Assembly: GCA_963704825.1 (NCBI GenBank)
Contig: CAVPHV010000017.1
Span: forward strand, 124,001-188,000
Direction of reading: 5' to 3'
Length of the DNA: 64,000 nt
From: CAVPHV01 sp963704825
Lineage (GTDB): Bacteria; Actinomycetota; Acidimicrobiia; Spongiisociales; UBA5794
The notes under the pieces: generated by a model
Seen by the model: the letters and a program-made list of their open reading frames with translations, nothing else
Database searches by the model: none
What the model was told of the DNA's origin: nothing
Made by a program: the position numbers and the translations under genes
Part shown: piece after piece, positions 43,255 through 51,747 of the stretch
How the letters are laid out: each line of letters begins with the position of its first letter
Numbering within the stretch: the first letter of the stretch is position 1

Positions 43255-43509
43255 ACGACGAACTCAAACGCGCGCCCACAACCGGCACATATGTTCGGCA
43301 GACCTCAAGCCAACACTGAGCCGCTGACGTCGTCTCCTCATGGTGTTGACGCACCCCCTCAGACCGAAATCGACCTGGCGACGTTCGCTGCTCTTCATCG
43401 TGGCGAAACCAGCTCGAAACATGGCCGCCGTAGGTTGCTCGGGTTGACCGGCGCCGACCGATACGGCGGCGGGCGTCGAGGACAATCTGTCGAGGAAATG
43501 GGGCAAACG

Positions 43510-44850
43510 ATGAGGCGAAGACTGGCGGTCGTTGGTGTTGGGGCGAGCTTGGCGACGCTCGCGCTGGCTTCTCCGGCACTTGCGCAGGAGGAGATCAGCG
43601 CAGAGGCGGTCCAAGTCACGCTGGACAACATCTGGATCCTGATTGCGGCGGTGTTGGTCATCTTCATGCAGGCAGGGTTCGCGCTCGTTGAAGCCGGACT
43701 CACTCGGGCCAAGAGCGTCGCCAACATCATGATGAAGAACCTGATGGACTTCTCGGTGGGGGTGCTCGCCTTTGCCCTCGTTGGTTTTGCCATCGCCTTT
43801 GGCTCGGGCAACAGTCTCTTCGGCACCGAAGGGTGGCTGCTGAATCCCAACGTGTTCACCGAGGGATACTTCGGCACGCTCACCCTCCCGACCTTTTTTG
43901 TATTCCAGGTTGCTTTCGCCGCGACGGCCGCGACGATCGTCTCCGGAGCGATGGCGGAGCGTACGAAGTTCAAGAGTTACTTCGTCTACAGCTTCTTCAT
44001 AACTGCGCTGATCTACCCGGTCGTCGTGCACTGGTTGTGGGGAGGAGGCTGGCTGGCCGAACTTTCGACGCCGATGATCGACTTCGCCGGTTCGACGATC
44101 GTGCACAGCGTTGGCGGCTGGGCCGCGCTCATGGGAGCGCTCATTCTCGGCCCTCGCATCGGCAAGTACGACAAGGATGGCAAGCCGCGAGCCATTCCCG
44201 GTCATTCGATCCCGTTCGCGATCATCGGCGTATTCATCCTGTTCGTCGGCTGGTTCGGGTTCAATCCTGGGTCCGAGCTTGCGGCGGATTTGGCAGTCGG
44301 CTCGATTGCCCTGACCACGCTGATCGCCGGTGCGGCCGGTGGCGTGTTCGCAACGATCACGGTTTGGTTGAAGACGGGGGTTCCGGATGTGGCGATGGCG
44401 GGCAACGGTGTCCTCGCCGGGCTCGTCGGTATCACGGCCGGCACGGCCAACGTCGCAAACTGGGGCGCCTTCATCATCGGGGCCCTCGCTGGGGTTCTCG
44501 TCGTGTTCTCGGTGTTCTTCATCGATCGGCGCGGCGTTGACGATCCGGTTGGTGCCATCTCCGTCCATGGAGTCTGCGGGGCCTTTGGCACCCTGATGGT
44601 CGGGTTGCTCGCAACTGAGGGTGGCCTTTTCTACGGCGACGGGTTCGATCAGTTGTTGACGCAGCTGATCGGGGTGGTGGCCGTATTCCTGTTCGTGACG
44701 ATCACGGCCGGATTGCTGTTCCTCGCCATCAAGGCGACGATAGGGCTTCGGGTTCCCGCCGATGAAGAGCTGGCCGGTCTCGATGTGATCGAGCACGGCG
44801 CTCCCGGGTACGGTCCAGACGTTTCCGCCATGGCTTCGGCCGCGGGCTGA
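43510..44850 (+). CDS. amt: Ammonium transporter (Amt family)
   Basis: The protein starts with a signal peptide (LAVVGVGASLATLALASPAL then AQEE) and about eleven helices. Amt marks are FMQAGFALVEAGLTRAKSVA, VHWLWGGGWLAE, STIVHSVGGWAALMGALILG, GWFGFNPGSEL and ISVHGVCGAFGTLMVGLL with the two pore histidines. The last 30 residues are cytoplasmic. ATG at 43498 is an alternative start 12 nt upstream. The PII gene follows after 14 nt and is expected to block the channel when nitrogen is plentiful. Confidence 0.94.
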   Translation: MRRRLAVVGVGASLATLALASPALAQEEISAEAVQVTLDNIWILIAAVLVIFMQAGFALVEAGLTRAKSVANIMMKNLMDFSVGVLAFALVGFAIAFGSGNSLFGTEGWLLNPNVFTEGYFGTLTLPTFFVFQVAFAATAATIVSGAMAERTKFKSYFVYSFFITALIYPVVVHWLWGGGWLAELSTPMIDFAGSTIVHSVGGWAALMGALILGPRIGKYDKDGKPRAIPGHSIPFAIIGVFILFVGWFGFNPGSELAADLAVGSIALTTLIAGAAGGVFATITVWLKTGVPDVAMAGNGVLAGLVGITAGTANVANWGAFIIGALAGVLVVFSVFFIDRRGVDDPVGAISVHGVCGAFGTLMVGLLATEGGLFYGDGFDQLLTQLIGVVAVFLFVTITAGLLFLAIKATIGLRVPADEELAGLDVIEHGAPGYGPDVSAMASAAG

Positions 44851-44864
44851 GAGGAGTAGCGAGA

Positions 44865-45203
44865 ATGAAACTGGTTACCGCAGTCATCAAACCGCACATG
44901 GTCGATCAGGTCAAAGATGCACTACGCGCCGTCGGTGTCCAGGGGATAACCGTCACCGAGGTCAAGGGATTTGGACGCCAGGGCGGACACAGCGAAACGT
45001 ACCGGGGAGCCGAGTACAAGATCGACTTCACCCCGAAGATGAAACTGGAGATCCTGGTTGACACCGAGGACGTGTCGAGCGTCACCGCCGTGATCCAGAC
45101 GACCGCAGGCACCGGCCAGATCGGGGATGGGAAGATTTGGGTTACTCCCGTCGAGGCGGTTGTCCGGATCCGTACCGGGGAGAAAGGCAAAGACGCGATT
45201 TGA
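44865..45203 (+). CDS. glnK: PII nitrogen regulatory protein
   Basis: 112 residues. Starts MKLVTAVIKPHMVDQVKDAL; the T-loop is GGHSETYRGAEYKIDF with the modifiable Tyr of YRGAEY (Tyr51), and the C-terminal signature TTAGTGQIGDGKIWVTPVEA. It senses ATP/ADP and 2-oxoglutarate. SD GAGGAGTAGCGAG upstream. Adjacent to amt, so GlnK-type, with glnD convergent downstream to modify it (adenylylation of the T-loop in actinobacteria). Confidence 0.95.
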   Translation: MKLVTAVIKPHMVDQVKDALRAVGVQGITVTEVKGFGRQGGHSETYRGAEYKIDFTPKMKLEILVDTEDVSSVTAVIQTTAGTGQIGDGKIWVTPVEAVVRIRTGEKGKDAI

Positions 45204-45206
45204 GCG

Positions 45207-45243
45207 TCGGGGGCTGGGTGCCGAAGCGGTGCTCAGCCCCCGA
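45207..45243. terminator. Hairpin between convergent glnK and glnD
   Basis: TCGGGGGCTG and CAGCCCCCGA form a perfect 10-bp stem with a 17-nt loop, starting 4 nt after the glnK stop. It overlaps the last codons of glnD on the other strand and can terminate transcription from either side. Confidence 0.65.
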
Positions 45244-47641
45244 GGCGGTCGCGCAGGCGGCCCACCAGGGCGGTCAACTCGGGTCCGGTTCGGATCGGGA
45301 CACCAAGTCGGCGCACGTAGAAGACATCGCGCGCCTGGCCGCCCATCGTGTCGACCCGCGCCAGGTGGATGTCGAGGCCCTCTCCGTGCAGTGCCTCGAC
45401 GATTCTGGTGAGTAGACCGAACCCGTCTTGCGCCCTCACCTCGATCACCGTGAATTGGCCCGCCTCGTGTCCCCGCACCTCGAATGCGCTCCTTTTCTGC
45501 CCGTCGACTCGGTAGGCGAGGGTCTTCTCGCTGATCTTGGTCTGCAGTGCATGTTGGTCGGAGAGCAGCGCAAGCAAACTGGCAAGAAGTCGGTCCCACC
45601 GATCCGGCGCTACCACTCCTTTGGTGAGTTCATCCCGCACGCGGAACGTATCGAGAACGACGCCATCCGACCGGGTGCGCAGGCGGGCTTCCATCACCTC
45701 GACACCGTTGGCCGTGAAGGCGCGGGTCACGGCGAGCAGGAATCCAGACCGATCTTCTCCGACAACCAGCACGCGACCAGGGTCGTCGGGGTCAACGGAC
45801 ACTTGGGCCGGCCTTTCAAGGACAGACGTCATCTCGATATGCCAGACGACGTCGCGCGGCGTCGCCGCGTCGAGGTACTCGGCCGCCATTGCGGCCACGT
45901 GCTCCTCGATGGCGCGACGGTCGAGCGTCGGTCCTGCGGTCGCCACGATGGCGTCGATGTCGGGGGTGGCGCGCGGCGCGCTGCCTGCAGTGATTGCCGT
46001 GCTCACCTTGCTGTATAGGTCGTGCAACAAAGCCGCCCGCCACTCGTTCCACATAGTCGTTCCGGTGGCCCGCAGATCCGCAATAGTCAGGAGATACAGC
46101 ACGTTGAGGCGATGGAGGTCTCCGATCTGGGTCGCCACCTCGTCGATGACGGCTGGGTCTGCGGTGTCCCTCCTGGTCGCGGTCTCCGAGAGCAGCAAGT
46201 GGAGGCGAACGGCATCGGTGACTGCCCCGATCGTTGCGGGACCGTAGCCGACGCGTCGCATGAAGCTCGCGGTGAGGTCAGCACCGACGATCTGGTGATT
46301 GCCGCCACGCGCTTTGCCGATGTCGTGCAAGAAGGCGGCGAGCAACAACTCCTCTGTCGATCCGACCTCGTCGGCCAGGGCACCGGTTTCGTCATGGCTT
46401 GCGATCAGACCGAGCATCTCGTCGACGGTTCGCCACAGATGGGCACCAACTGGGTGGTCGTGAAACGGTGCAAGTTGTGGAGCCGTCGCCACCGGGCCCC
46501 ATTCCGGGAACTCCCGATCGACCCAGCCCAGCTCCTCGAGGCGTCCGAAGATCGCTCTGCCTCTTGGGCCTCCAGACAGGAGGGTCACGAACGCAGCGCG
46601 ATCGTCGGCCGACCATTTGCCCACTGAAGCTGCCCGCACCACCTCTGCTTCACCTCGCGTGAGGCTGGCGCCGTTGCGGCGGCCCGCCGCTCTCACCGCG
46701 ATGGCGAGAACGCCCGTCTCGCTGCTGGTCGCCTCGCCTGATGCCGAGAAGCGGCTTCGGATGGTGGCGAAGACCCGCCGGCCGAACCCTGCGAGGGGAG
46801 TTCGGTCGACATGGAGGTCCGGCCAGCGCCTATCGGCAAGCCGATCACCGGTATCGAGGGCTGTGGTCATGTCGGCTGCGAGCGAGTACACATCTGTCTC
46901 GAGCCAGCGCGCAGCCGAATCGCGCAGGTCCACCACGAATCGGTCCATGGCCCGGCCGGCTGCGGCGTGGAGGGCATTGCGAATCGACAGCAGGCTGGCT
47001 CGGGCTTCAACCTCTTCTTGTCCGGGCACGTCGACGTCGAGACCGATGAGTTCTGCACGCCGCCGCTCCCACCAGAAGCCCTGGTGGGTCCGCAGTGCAC
47101 CTCGGCCTTCCTTCACGTCTGCCGTCATGGTGGGGTACGGCTCGACAACCCGACGCTCCCGTTCCTGCGCCACGAGCCGCGAACTCAGCGGATGCGTGCG
47201 AACCAGATCCGCGACCGTTGCCATGAGGTCGGCGAACAGTTCCTCGTCACCGGCCACCAAACGGGCCGACAGAAGCGAAGTGAGGGTATCCAGGCGATCA
47301 CCGCCGGCGTCTCGACTCTCGGCAACGGTTCGCACCGCGTGGCCGACCTTCAGATTGGCGTCCCAGAGGGGATAGAGAACCGTTCGGATCAGAGACTCGG
47401 GGTCGCCGCCTCGATGCAGCAGCATGACGTCGATGTCCGACCAGAGGCATTGTTCCTCACGCCCATACCCGCCGAGGGCAACGACGGCTGCGTCGGAGCC
47501 GACATCAACCGCAAGCTCACGCAGGGCTGAATCGAGGCTGTTGCTGAGGGCGGCACAGGTGTCGAGTCCACCGTCCCCAATCCGCTCATGGGCGAGCCGG
47601 CGACGGAGGTCGAGGAAGGGTTCGAGGGGTGGGAGAGTCAG
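45233..47641 (-). CDS. glnD: PII uridylyl/adenylyltransferase GlnD, no standard start codon
   Basis: The enzyme modifies and de-modifies PII. Domains: nucleotidyltransferase at the N-terminus with ALGGYGREEQCLWSDIDVML, a GlnE-like helical linker, an HD domain with LAAFLHDIGKARGGNHQIVG, and two C-terminal ACT domains (VLVVGEDRSGFLLAVTRAF and FTVIEVRAQDGFGLLTRIVE). The GGYGRxE...SDIDxxLL motif lies upstream of the first ATG (47425), so that ATG cannot be the start. The frame is open back to 47743 but has no ATG, GTG or TTG. A CTG at 47641 has GGGAG 6 nt before it and would give 802 residues. A frameshift near the start is the alternative. Confidence 0.88.
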   Translation of the reverse strand: MTLPPLEPFLDLRRRLAHERIGDGGLDTCAALSNSLDSALRELAVDVGSDAAVVALGGYGREEQCLWSDIDVMLLHRGGDPESLIRTVLYPLWDANLKVGHAVRTVAESRDAGGDRLDTLTSLLSARLVAGDEELFADLMATVADLVRTHPLSSRLVAQERERRVVEPYPTMTADVKEGRGALRTHQGFWWERRRAELIGLDVDVPGQEEVEARASLLSIRNALHAAAGRAMDRFVVDLRDSAARWLETDVYSLAADMTTALDTGDRLADRRWPDLHVDRTPLAGFGRRVFATIRSRFSASGEATSSETGVLAIAVRAAGRRNGASLTRGEAEVVRAASVGKWSADDRAAFVTLLSGGPRGRAIFGRLEELGWVDREFPEWGPVATAPQLAPFHDHPVGAHLWRTVDEMLGLIASHDETGALADEVGSTEELLLAAFLHDIGKARGGNHQIVGADLTASFMRRVGYGPATIGAVTDAVRLHLLLSETATRRDTADPAVIDEVATQIGDLHRLNVLYLLTIADLRATGTTMWNEWRAALLHDLYSKVSTAITAGSAPRATPDIDAIVATAGPTLDRRAIEEHVAAMAAEYLDAATPRDVVWHIEMTSVLERPAQVSVDPDDPGRVLVVGEDRSGFLLAVTRAFTANGVEVMEARLRTRSDGVVLDTFRVRDELTKGVVAPDRWDRLLASLLALLSDQHALQTKISEKTLAYRVDGQKRSAFEVRGHEAGQFTVIEVRAQDGFGLLTRIVEALHGEGLDIHLARVDTMGGQARDVFYVRRLGVPIRTGPELTALVGRLRDRLGG

Positions 47642-47743
47642 CGCGGGCTCCCAACCAAGATCGGGGCAGCAATGTGGGTGCCGGAGCTGAAGTGGATCGG
47701 GGTTTCCATGGGGGTTGCACCGTATTCGTTCAGGGGTGCCGGG

Positions 47744-48730
47744 CTATTCCAGTTCCCAGATGAGTGGGACGATTCGGTGTGTGCCATCGAGTCCCTTGAG
47801 TGACACGGCCATCGGTTCACCGAACTCGAAGCCGTGATCGCCCGCCAGTTCTGCGGTAACGGCAGAAGCCATGATCTCGCCTCCCTCAGCTGCGGCGGCG
47901 ATGCGTGCCGCTTTGTTCACCGTCAATCCGAAGTAGTCGCCCTCGGCATGGAGTACATCTCCCGAGTGCAGCCCGACTCGGACGCTGAAGTCGACGACGG
48001 GAGATGCTGTGGCGACCGCCCGCTGAATCTTCACCGCGGCAGACAGACCGCCACGGGCAGATGCGAATGTGTACATCCCGCCATCACCGAGCGTCTTGAC
48101 CACGGTGCCGCCTTCCGCCTCGACGATCCGTCGCAGCGCGTCGAAATGGGATCGCAACACTGCCGACCAGCGTTCGTCACCTATCGCCTGGGAGATCTGC
48201 GTCGAATCCGCGATGTCAGTGAACATCACCGTTGCGGTTCCGGCCGAAACGTCCGCTGCGTCCCCGCGATCACCCTCGCCGTCGAGCGAAGACACCAGCG
48301 CATCAAGACTCGTCGTCAGCTCAAACCCATAGAGGTCCTCGTTCGGGACACCGATCGAGTTGTGCATCTGGATGATGCGCCACGTCCCTGCCTCGAGCAG
48401 CAGCACGAAGGTCGACCTCATCAGCACCGGGTCGCCCAGAGTGGCCATCGCAGACCTCGCGGCAGCCCAACCGACCCGTCCGTCCTCGAACGCCCGGAGA
48501 TGAGAGAGCTGAAGATGCGGTGAAGAAAACCCCTCGCGGACCCCGGTCAGCTCGCGCGACTGCTCCTTGCTCACCTCCGAAAGCTCGTTCCGGCCCACCC
48601 ACCATTCATCTGCATCGGTGCCGATGCCCAAGAAGTCGGAGGATGTCGACAGGAGATTGAAGGCGGTCTCGTCGTCGACCCCTGAGAGGTAGCGACGAAC
48701 CAGCGCCTCGATTTCAGGTGACGGCTTCAT
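47744..48730 (-). CDS. Class III nucleotidyl cyclase with N-terminal SnoaL/NTF2-like domain
   Basis: 328 residues. The N-terminal half (about 1-135) starts EIEALVRRYLSGVDDETAFN and has RSTFVLLLEAGTWRIIQMHN, the pattern of a SnoaL-like ligand-binding fold. The C-terminal half is a class III cyclase with VMFTDIADSTQIS (metal Asp), GGTVVKTLGDGGMYTFAS and GDYFGLTVNKAARIAAAAEG. Both metal aspartates seem present. This pairing suggests a cyclase that senses a small hydrophobic ligand; the ligand and product are unknown. Confidence 0.85.
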   Translation of the reverse strand: MKPSPEIEALVRRYLSGVDDETAFNLLSTSSDFLGIGTDADEWWVGRNELSEVSKEQSRELTGVREGFSSPHLQLSHLRAFEDGRVGWAAARSAMATLGDPVLMRSTFVLLLEAGTWRIIQMHNSIGVPNEDLYGFELTTSLDALVSSLDGEGDRGDAADVSAGTATVMFTDIADSTQISQAIGDERWSAVLRSHFDALRRIVEAEGGTVVKTLGDGGMYTFASARGGLSAAVKIQRAVATASPVVDFSVRVGLHSGDVLHAEGDYFGLTVNKAARIAAAAEGGEIMASAVTAELAGDHGFEFGEPMAVSLKGLDGTHRIVPLIWELE

Positions 48731-48738
48731 CAGACGCG

Positions 48739-48744
48739 ATTGTA
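48739..48744 (-). promoter_or_regulatory. Putative -10 box (SnoaL-cyclase), leaderless spacing
   Basis: On the reverse strand TACAAT, close to consensus, ends 8 nt before the ATG at 48730. Confidence 0.45.
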
Positions 48745-48876
48745 TGCGGCCCAGAGGACCGGCGATTCGGCCTCAGTCGACGGCACAGAGAGCAGCAGGC
48801 ACGCCGCTTCAAAGATGTGGGGCATCGCCCGAGTGGTTGGCCCCCGAGCCGCGCCGAATCCGCTTGAATCGCACCC

Positions 48877-49989
48877 ATGGACAAACGGGCCACCAGCCTC
48901 GAGCTCTTCTTCGACCTCGTGTTCGTGTTCGCCATCACCGAGGTGGCCGGGTTGGTGCACGACGATCTGACCTTCCAAGGTTTTGCCCGCGGCGCCATCG
49001 TGATGGCCATCTTGTGGTGGGGGTGGTCCCAGTTCACGTGGGCTGCCAACGCCATCGACCTCGAACCACGGCGGGTGCGAGCCGTCATCCTCGCCGCCAT
49101 GGGGGTGGCCCTGATCATGGCGCAGTCGGTGCCCACCGCGTTCGTCGATGGGGGTCTCTGGCTCGCCGTCGGCTATGCCGCCCTGCGTGGGCTCGGCCTC
49201 TGGCAGTACTGGGTCGGCACCGAGGACGACGCGGGAACGAGGCAAGCGCTGTTGCCGTTCATCCGGTGGTCGTCGCTCGGGCCCGCAGTGATGATCCTTG
49301 GTGCCTTCCTCGACACCCCGGCGCGCAGCATCATATGGGTCATTGCGCTCGGGCTCGAGATCCTGGCCGCATCGCGCGCCGGGCGCGGGCCGTGGACGAT
49401 CAACGCCGGCCACTTTGCGGAACGCCACGGCCTCATCGTGATCATCGCCCTTGGCGAAACCATCGTGGCCGTCGGTCTCGGCGCCTCCGATCGGCTGCCA
49501 TCGTTCGAGGTTGCCGCGGTCTTGCTCATTGCACTCGCCGGCAGTTGCATCCTGTGGTGGGCCTACTTCGACTGGCTGGCCGACTTGTGGGAGGGCGAGC
49601 TCAAGCTCGTTTCCGCCGACCAGGCCGGTAGCTACGCCCGCGACGTGTACTCCTTCCTCCACTACCCAATGATCAGCGGCATCGTGCTCTACGCCCTCGC
49701 CGCCGAGGAGATGGTGGCGCATCCCGAGGAGGCCCTCACTTCCGGCGCCCAGTTCGCCCTTGGTCTGGCTTTGGCGCTCTATCTCGGCGGGCAGGTGCTG
49801 GCCACCTATCGCAGCAGCCGCCGCATTCTGTGGGATCGCGTCGCAGCGGGGGCGGTGCTTCCCGTCGTCATCCTGTTGACCGGCTCGTTGGCGGCACCCT
49901 GGACGATCGGGATCGTGATGGGGCTGCTCCTGGCGGCCCTGGTCGTCGAACACGTAGGGCGTCGCGGCCGGGTCCCCGCGGCCACCTGA
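48877..49989 (+). CDS. Low-temperature requirement protein A (LtrA) family membrane protein
   Basis: 370 residues with about eleven helices. The N-terminus has the diagnostic SLELFFDLVFVFAITEVAGL, followed by ILWWGWSQFTWAANAID and HFAERHGLIVIIALGETIVA. LtrA proteins are named for a Listeria gene needed for growth in the cold; their transport activity is not established. ATG at 48877 has no SD. Convergent with the EamA gene. Confidence 0.88.
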   Translation: MDKRATSLELFFDLVFVFAITEVAGLVHDDLTFQGFARGAIVMAILWWGWSQFTWAANAIDLEPRRVRAVILAAMGVALIMAQSVPTAFVDGGLWLAVGYAALRGLGLWQYWVGTEDDAGTRQALLPFIRWSSLGPAVMILGAFLDTPARSIIWVIALGLEILAASRAGRGPWTINAGHFAERHGLIVIIALGETIVAVGLGASDRLPSFEVAAVLLIALAGSCILWWAYFDWLADLWEGELKLVSADQAGSYARDVYSFLHYPMISGIVLYALAAEEMVAHPEEALTSGAQFALGLALALYLGGQVLATYRSSRRILWDRVAAGAVLPVVILLTGSLAAPWTIGIVMGLLLAALVVEHVGRRGRVPAAT

Positions 49990-50005
49990 GGACAACACGC
50001 CCGAG

Positions 50006-50836
50006 CTAGCCGACCGAGACCAGGGCCACCGCCGCCAGCGCCAGCGCCAATCCGACGATCCGCCGGGTGGTGAGGCGTTCGTGGAAGAACATCCGGGCCA
50101 GCAGCACCGTGGCCGCCGGGAACATTGCAGCGATCACTGTTGCCACCGCCAGCGACTCGAGACCCGTGGCGATGATGAAGAAGCCGTTGCCGATCGCCGT
50201 CAGCGACCCTGCGGCGATTCCCGGAGCCCTGGCATCGCGGGGGAGTATGAGGCTCTTGCCGAGCCAGAGCGCGACCACTGCGATCAGGATGCCTCCGGCG
50301 ATGCGCGATGGGAGCAGCGCCCAGATGCTCGAACCGTCCGCCGTGAAGCTGAGGAAGATGAGCTGCGCCCCAAATCCGAGACCGGCGATCAGGCCGAAGC
50401 GAAGCCCGTCGCGGTCTCCGGCGAGGACTTGACGGTTCCCACCGCTGACCAGCCAGATGGCGGCAAGGCCGACGACGATTCCGGCAACCACTAGGCCGGT
50501 GGGGAAGTCCCCGGTGACGATGCTCCATACCACGGGCCAGGTAGCGGCGCCGACCGCAGCGATCGGGGACACGACGGCGACGTCGCTGCGAGTGAAACCG
50601 GTGTACAGCCCCATGACTCCCATGGCGCCGCCGACGCCGGCCAGCGAACCCCACATGATGAGTTCAGGGGTCAGGCTGCCGTCGAGGAAGGGAGCGATGG
50701 CAAGTACGGTGACGGCGCCGGCGACATGGTTCCATGTCCCCACCGCCCACGTGTTGGCCCGACGACTCGCCAAACCTCCGAGGAAGTCACCCGTGCCCGC
50801 AAACGCCGCGGCAAGGGCGGCGAGTAGAACGCCCAT
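50006..50836 (-). CDS. EamA/DMT superfamily transporter
   Basis: 276 residues, ten predicted helices arranged as two repeats of five (second EamA half begins near DGLRFGLIAGLGFG). Motifs include GGAMGVMGLYTGFTRSDVAV, VVSPIAAVGAATWPV and ATVIAAMFPAATVLLARMFF then HERLTTRRIVGLAL, the last being the EamA signature. Likely exports a metabolite or drug; substrate unknown. Divergent from pheA. Confidence 0.85.
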   Translation of the reverse strand: MGVLLAALAAAFAGTGDFLGGLASRRANTWAVGTWNHVAGAVTVLAIAPFLDGSLTPELIMWGSLAGVGGAMGVMGLYTGFTRSDVAVVSPIAAVGAATWPVVWSIVTGDFPTGLVVAGIVVGLAAIWLVSGGNRQVLAGDRDGLRFGLIAGLGFGAQLIFLSFTADGSSIWALLPSRIAGGILIAVVALWLGKSLILPRDARAPGIAAGSLTAIGNGFFIIATGLESLAVATVIAAMFPAATVLLARMFFHERLTTRRIVGLALALAAVALVSVG

Positions 50837-50842
50837 TACCGC

Positions 50843-50848
50843 ACGCTA
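50843..50848 (-). promoter_or_regulatory. Putative -10 box of a leaderless EamA transcript
   Basis: On the reverse strand TAGCGT ends 6 nt before the ATG at 50836. Confidence 0.4.
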
Positions 50849-50885
50849 ACGGGATCCTGAGAGTGGCGCCCGTCGGCAAGTCACC

Positions 50886-50891
50886 TACTCT
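50886..50891 (+). promoter_or_regulatory. Putative -10 box of a leaderless pheA transcript
   Basis: TACTCT ends 8 nt before the ATG at 50900, with no SD between. Together with the EamA -10 box it makes a compact divergent promoter pair. Confidence 0.4.
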
Positions 50892-50899
50892 GCTCACTC

Positions 50900-51724
50900 A
50901 TGCGAATCGGATACCAGGGCGAAGCCCACTCCTACAGCTTCCGGGCAGCCAATGAGCTGTTCCCGGCAGACGAACATGTCGGCCTACCCAGCTTCGTGGC
51001 TGCCTTCGCCGCGCTCGAGGACGGCTTCGTCGAGCGCCTGGTGCTGCCCGTGCAGAACTCCACAACGGGCAGCGTGCTGCCCGTGCTCGACCGGCTCCCC
51101 GGCACGAAGGACCACGGACCCATATCGATCATTGCCGAACACCTCGTCGAGGTTCGACATGCGCTGCTCGGCGTTTCCGGAGCCACCGTCGACGGGCTGC
51201 GGGTGGTCAAGTCCCATCCCGAGGCGCTCGCCCAGGCCGAAGCACGTCTCCTCGACCTGGGGGTCGAGGCGGTCCCCCGTCACGACACCGCCGGGGCGGT
51301 CCGCGAGGTGGCCGCCGAGGCCGACCCAACCATTGCGGCGCTTGCCCCGCCGGAAGCCGGTCCACCGCACGGGCTCATCGTCCTGGCGGAGAACGTCCTC
51401 GACCAGGACCACAACACGACCCGTTTTGTGGTCCTGGCACCGGGCGAGCCGCAGGTCAATTCCGACGATGACAAGACCACCTTGGTCTTCATCACCGAGC
51501 ACCGCCCCGGTGCCCTCGCCCTCGCTCTCACCGAACTCGGTTTGCGGGGTGCCAACCTCACCAGGATCGAGTCACGTCCCTCGAGCGAGGCATGGAGCTA
51601 TCGGTTCTTCGTCGACCTCGAACACGACCCCGGTCCCGAGGGGTTGCGCCACGTCATCGATCCGCCACCCGCCACCCTGGCCCACCTCCAGGTGCTGGGC
51701 AGCTACCGTGCCGACCGTCGCTGA
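50900..51724 (+). CDS. pheA: Prephenate dehydratase
   Basis: 274 residues, a monofunctional PDT plus a C-terminal ACT domain. It converts prephenate to phenylpyruvate in phenylalanine synthesis. The start RIGYQGEAHSYSFRAA is the PDT N-terminal motif; LPVQNSTTGSVLPVLDRL is the second substrate-binding motif; NTTRFVVL is the conserved catalytic TRF region. The ACT domain (about 193-270) has LVFITEHRPGALALALTEL then ESRPSSEAWSYRFFVDLE, including the ESRP phenylalanine-binding sequence, so it should be feedback inhibited. Confidence 0.93.
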   Translation: MRIGYQGEAHSYSFRAANELFPADEHVGLPSFVAAFAALEDGFVERLVLPVQNSTTGSVLPVLDRLPGTKDHGPISIIAEHLVEVRHALLGVSGATVDGLRVVKSHPEALAQAEARLLDLGVEAVPRHDTAGAVREVAAEADPTIAALAPPEAGPPHGLIVLAENVLDQDHNTTRFVVLAPGEPQVNSDDDKTTLVFITEHRPGALALALTELGLRGANLTRIESRPSSEAWSYRFFVDLEHDPGPEGLRHVIDPPPATLAHLQVLGSYRADRR

Positions 51725-51735
51725 GAGGGCTCCGG

Positions 51736-51741
51736 TACGCT
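51736..51741 (+). promoter_or_regulatory. Putative -10 box of a leaderless GNAT transcript
   Basis: TACGCT ends 6 nt before the ATG at 51748. Confidence 0.4.
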
Positions 51742-51747
51742 TGCCGC

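Noticed and set aside
12689..43285. Shared GCGCCCACAACCGGC at 12689 and near 43272
   Set aside because: A 15-base match with no shared flanks or palindromy; probably chance in GC-rich DNA.
43264..44796. 510-codon open frame on the minus strand
   Set aside because: Antisense to amt, which has clear Amt motifs; the antisense translation is hydrophilic filler.
48730..49998. 422-codon open frame on the minus strand
   Set aside because: Antisense to the LtrA gene; charged low-complexity translation without family signatures.
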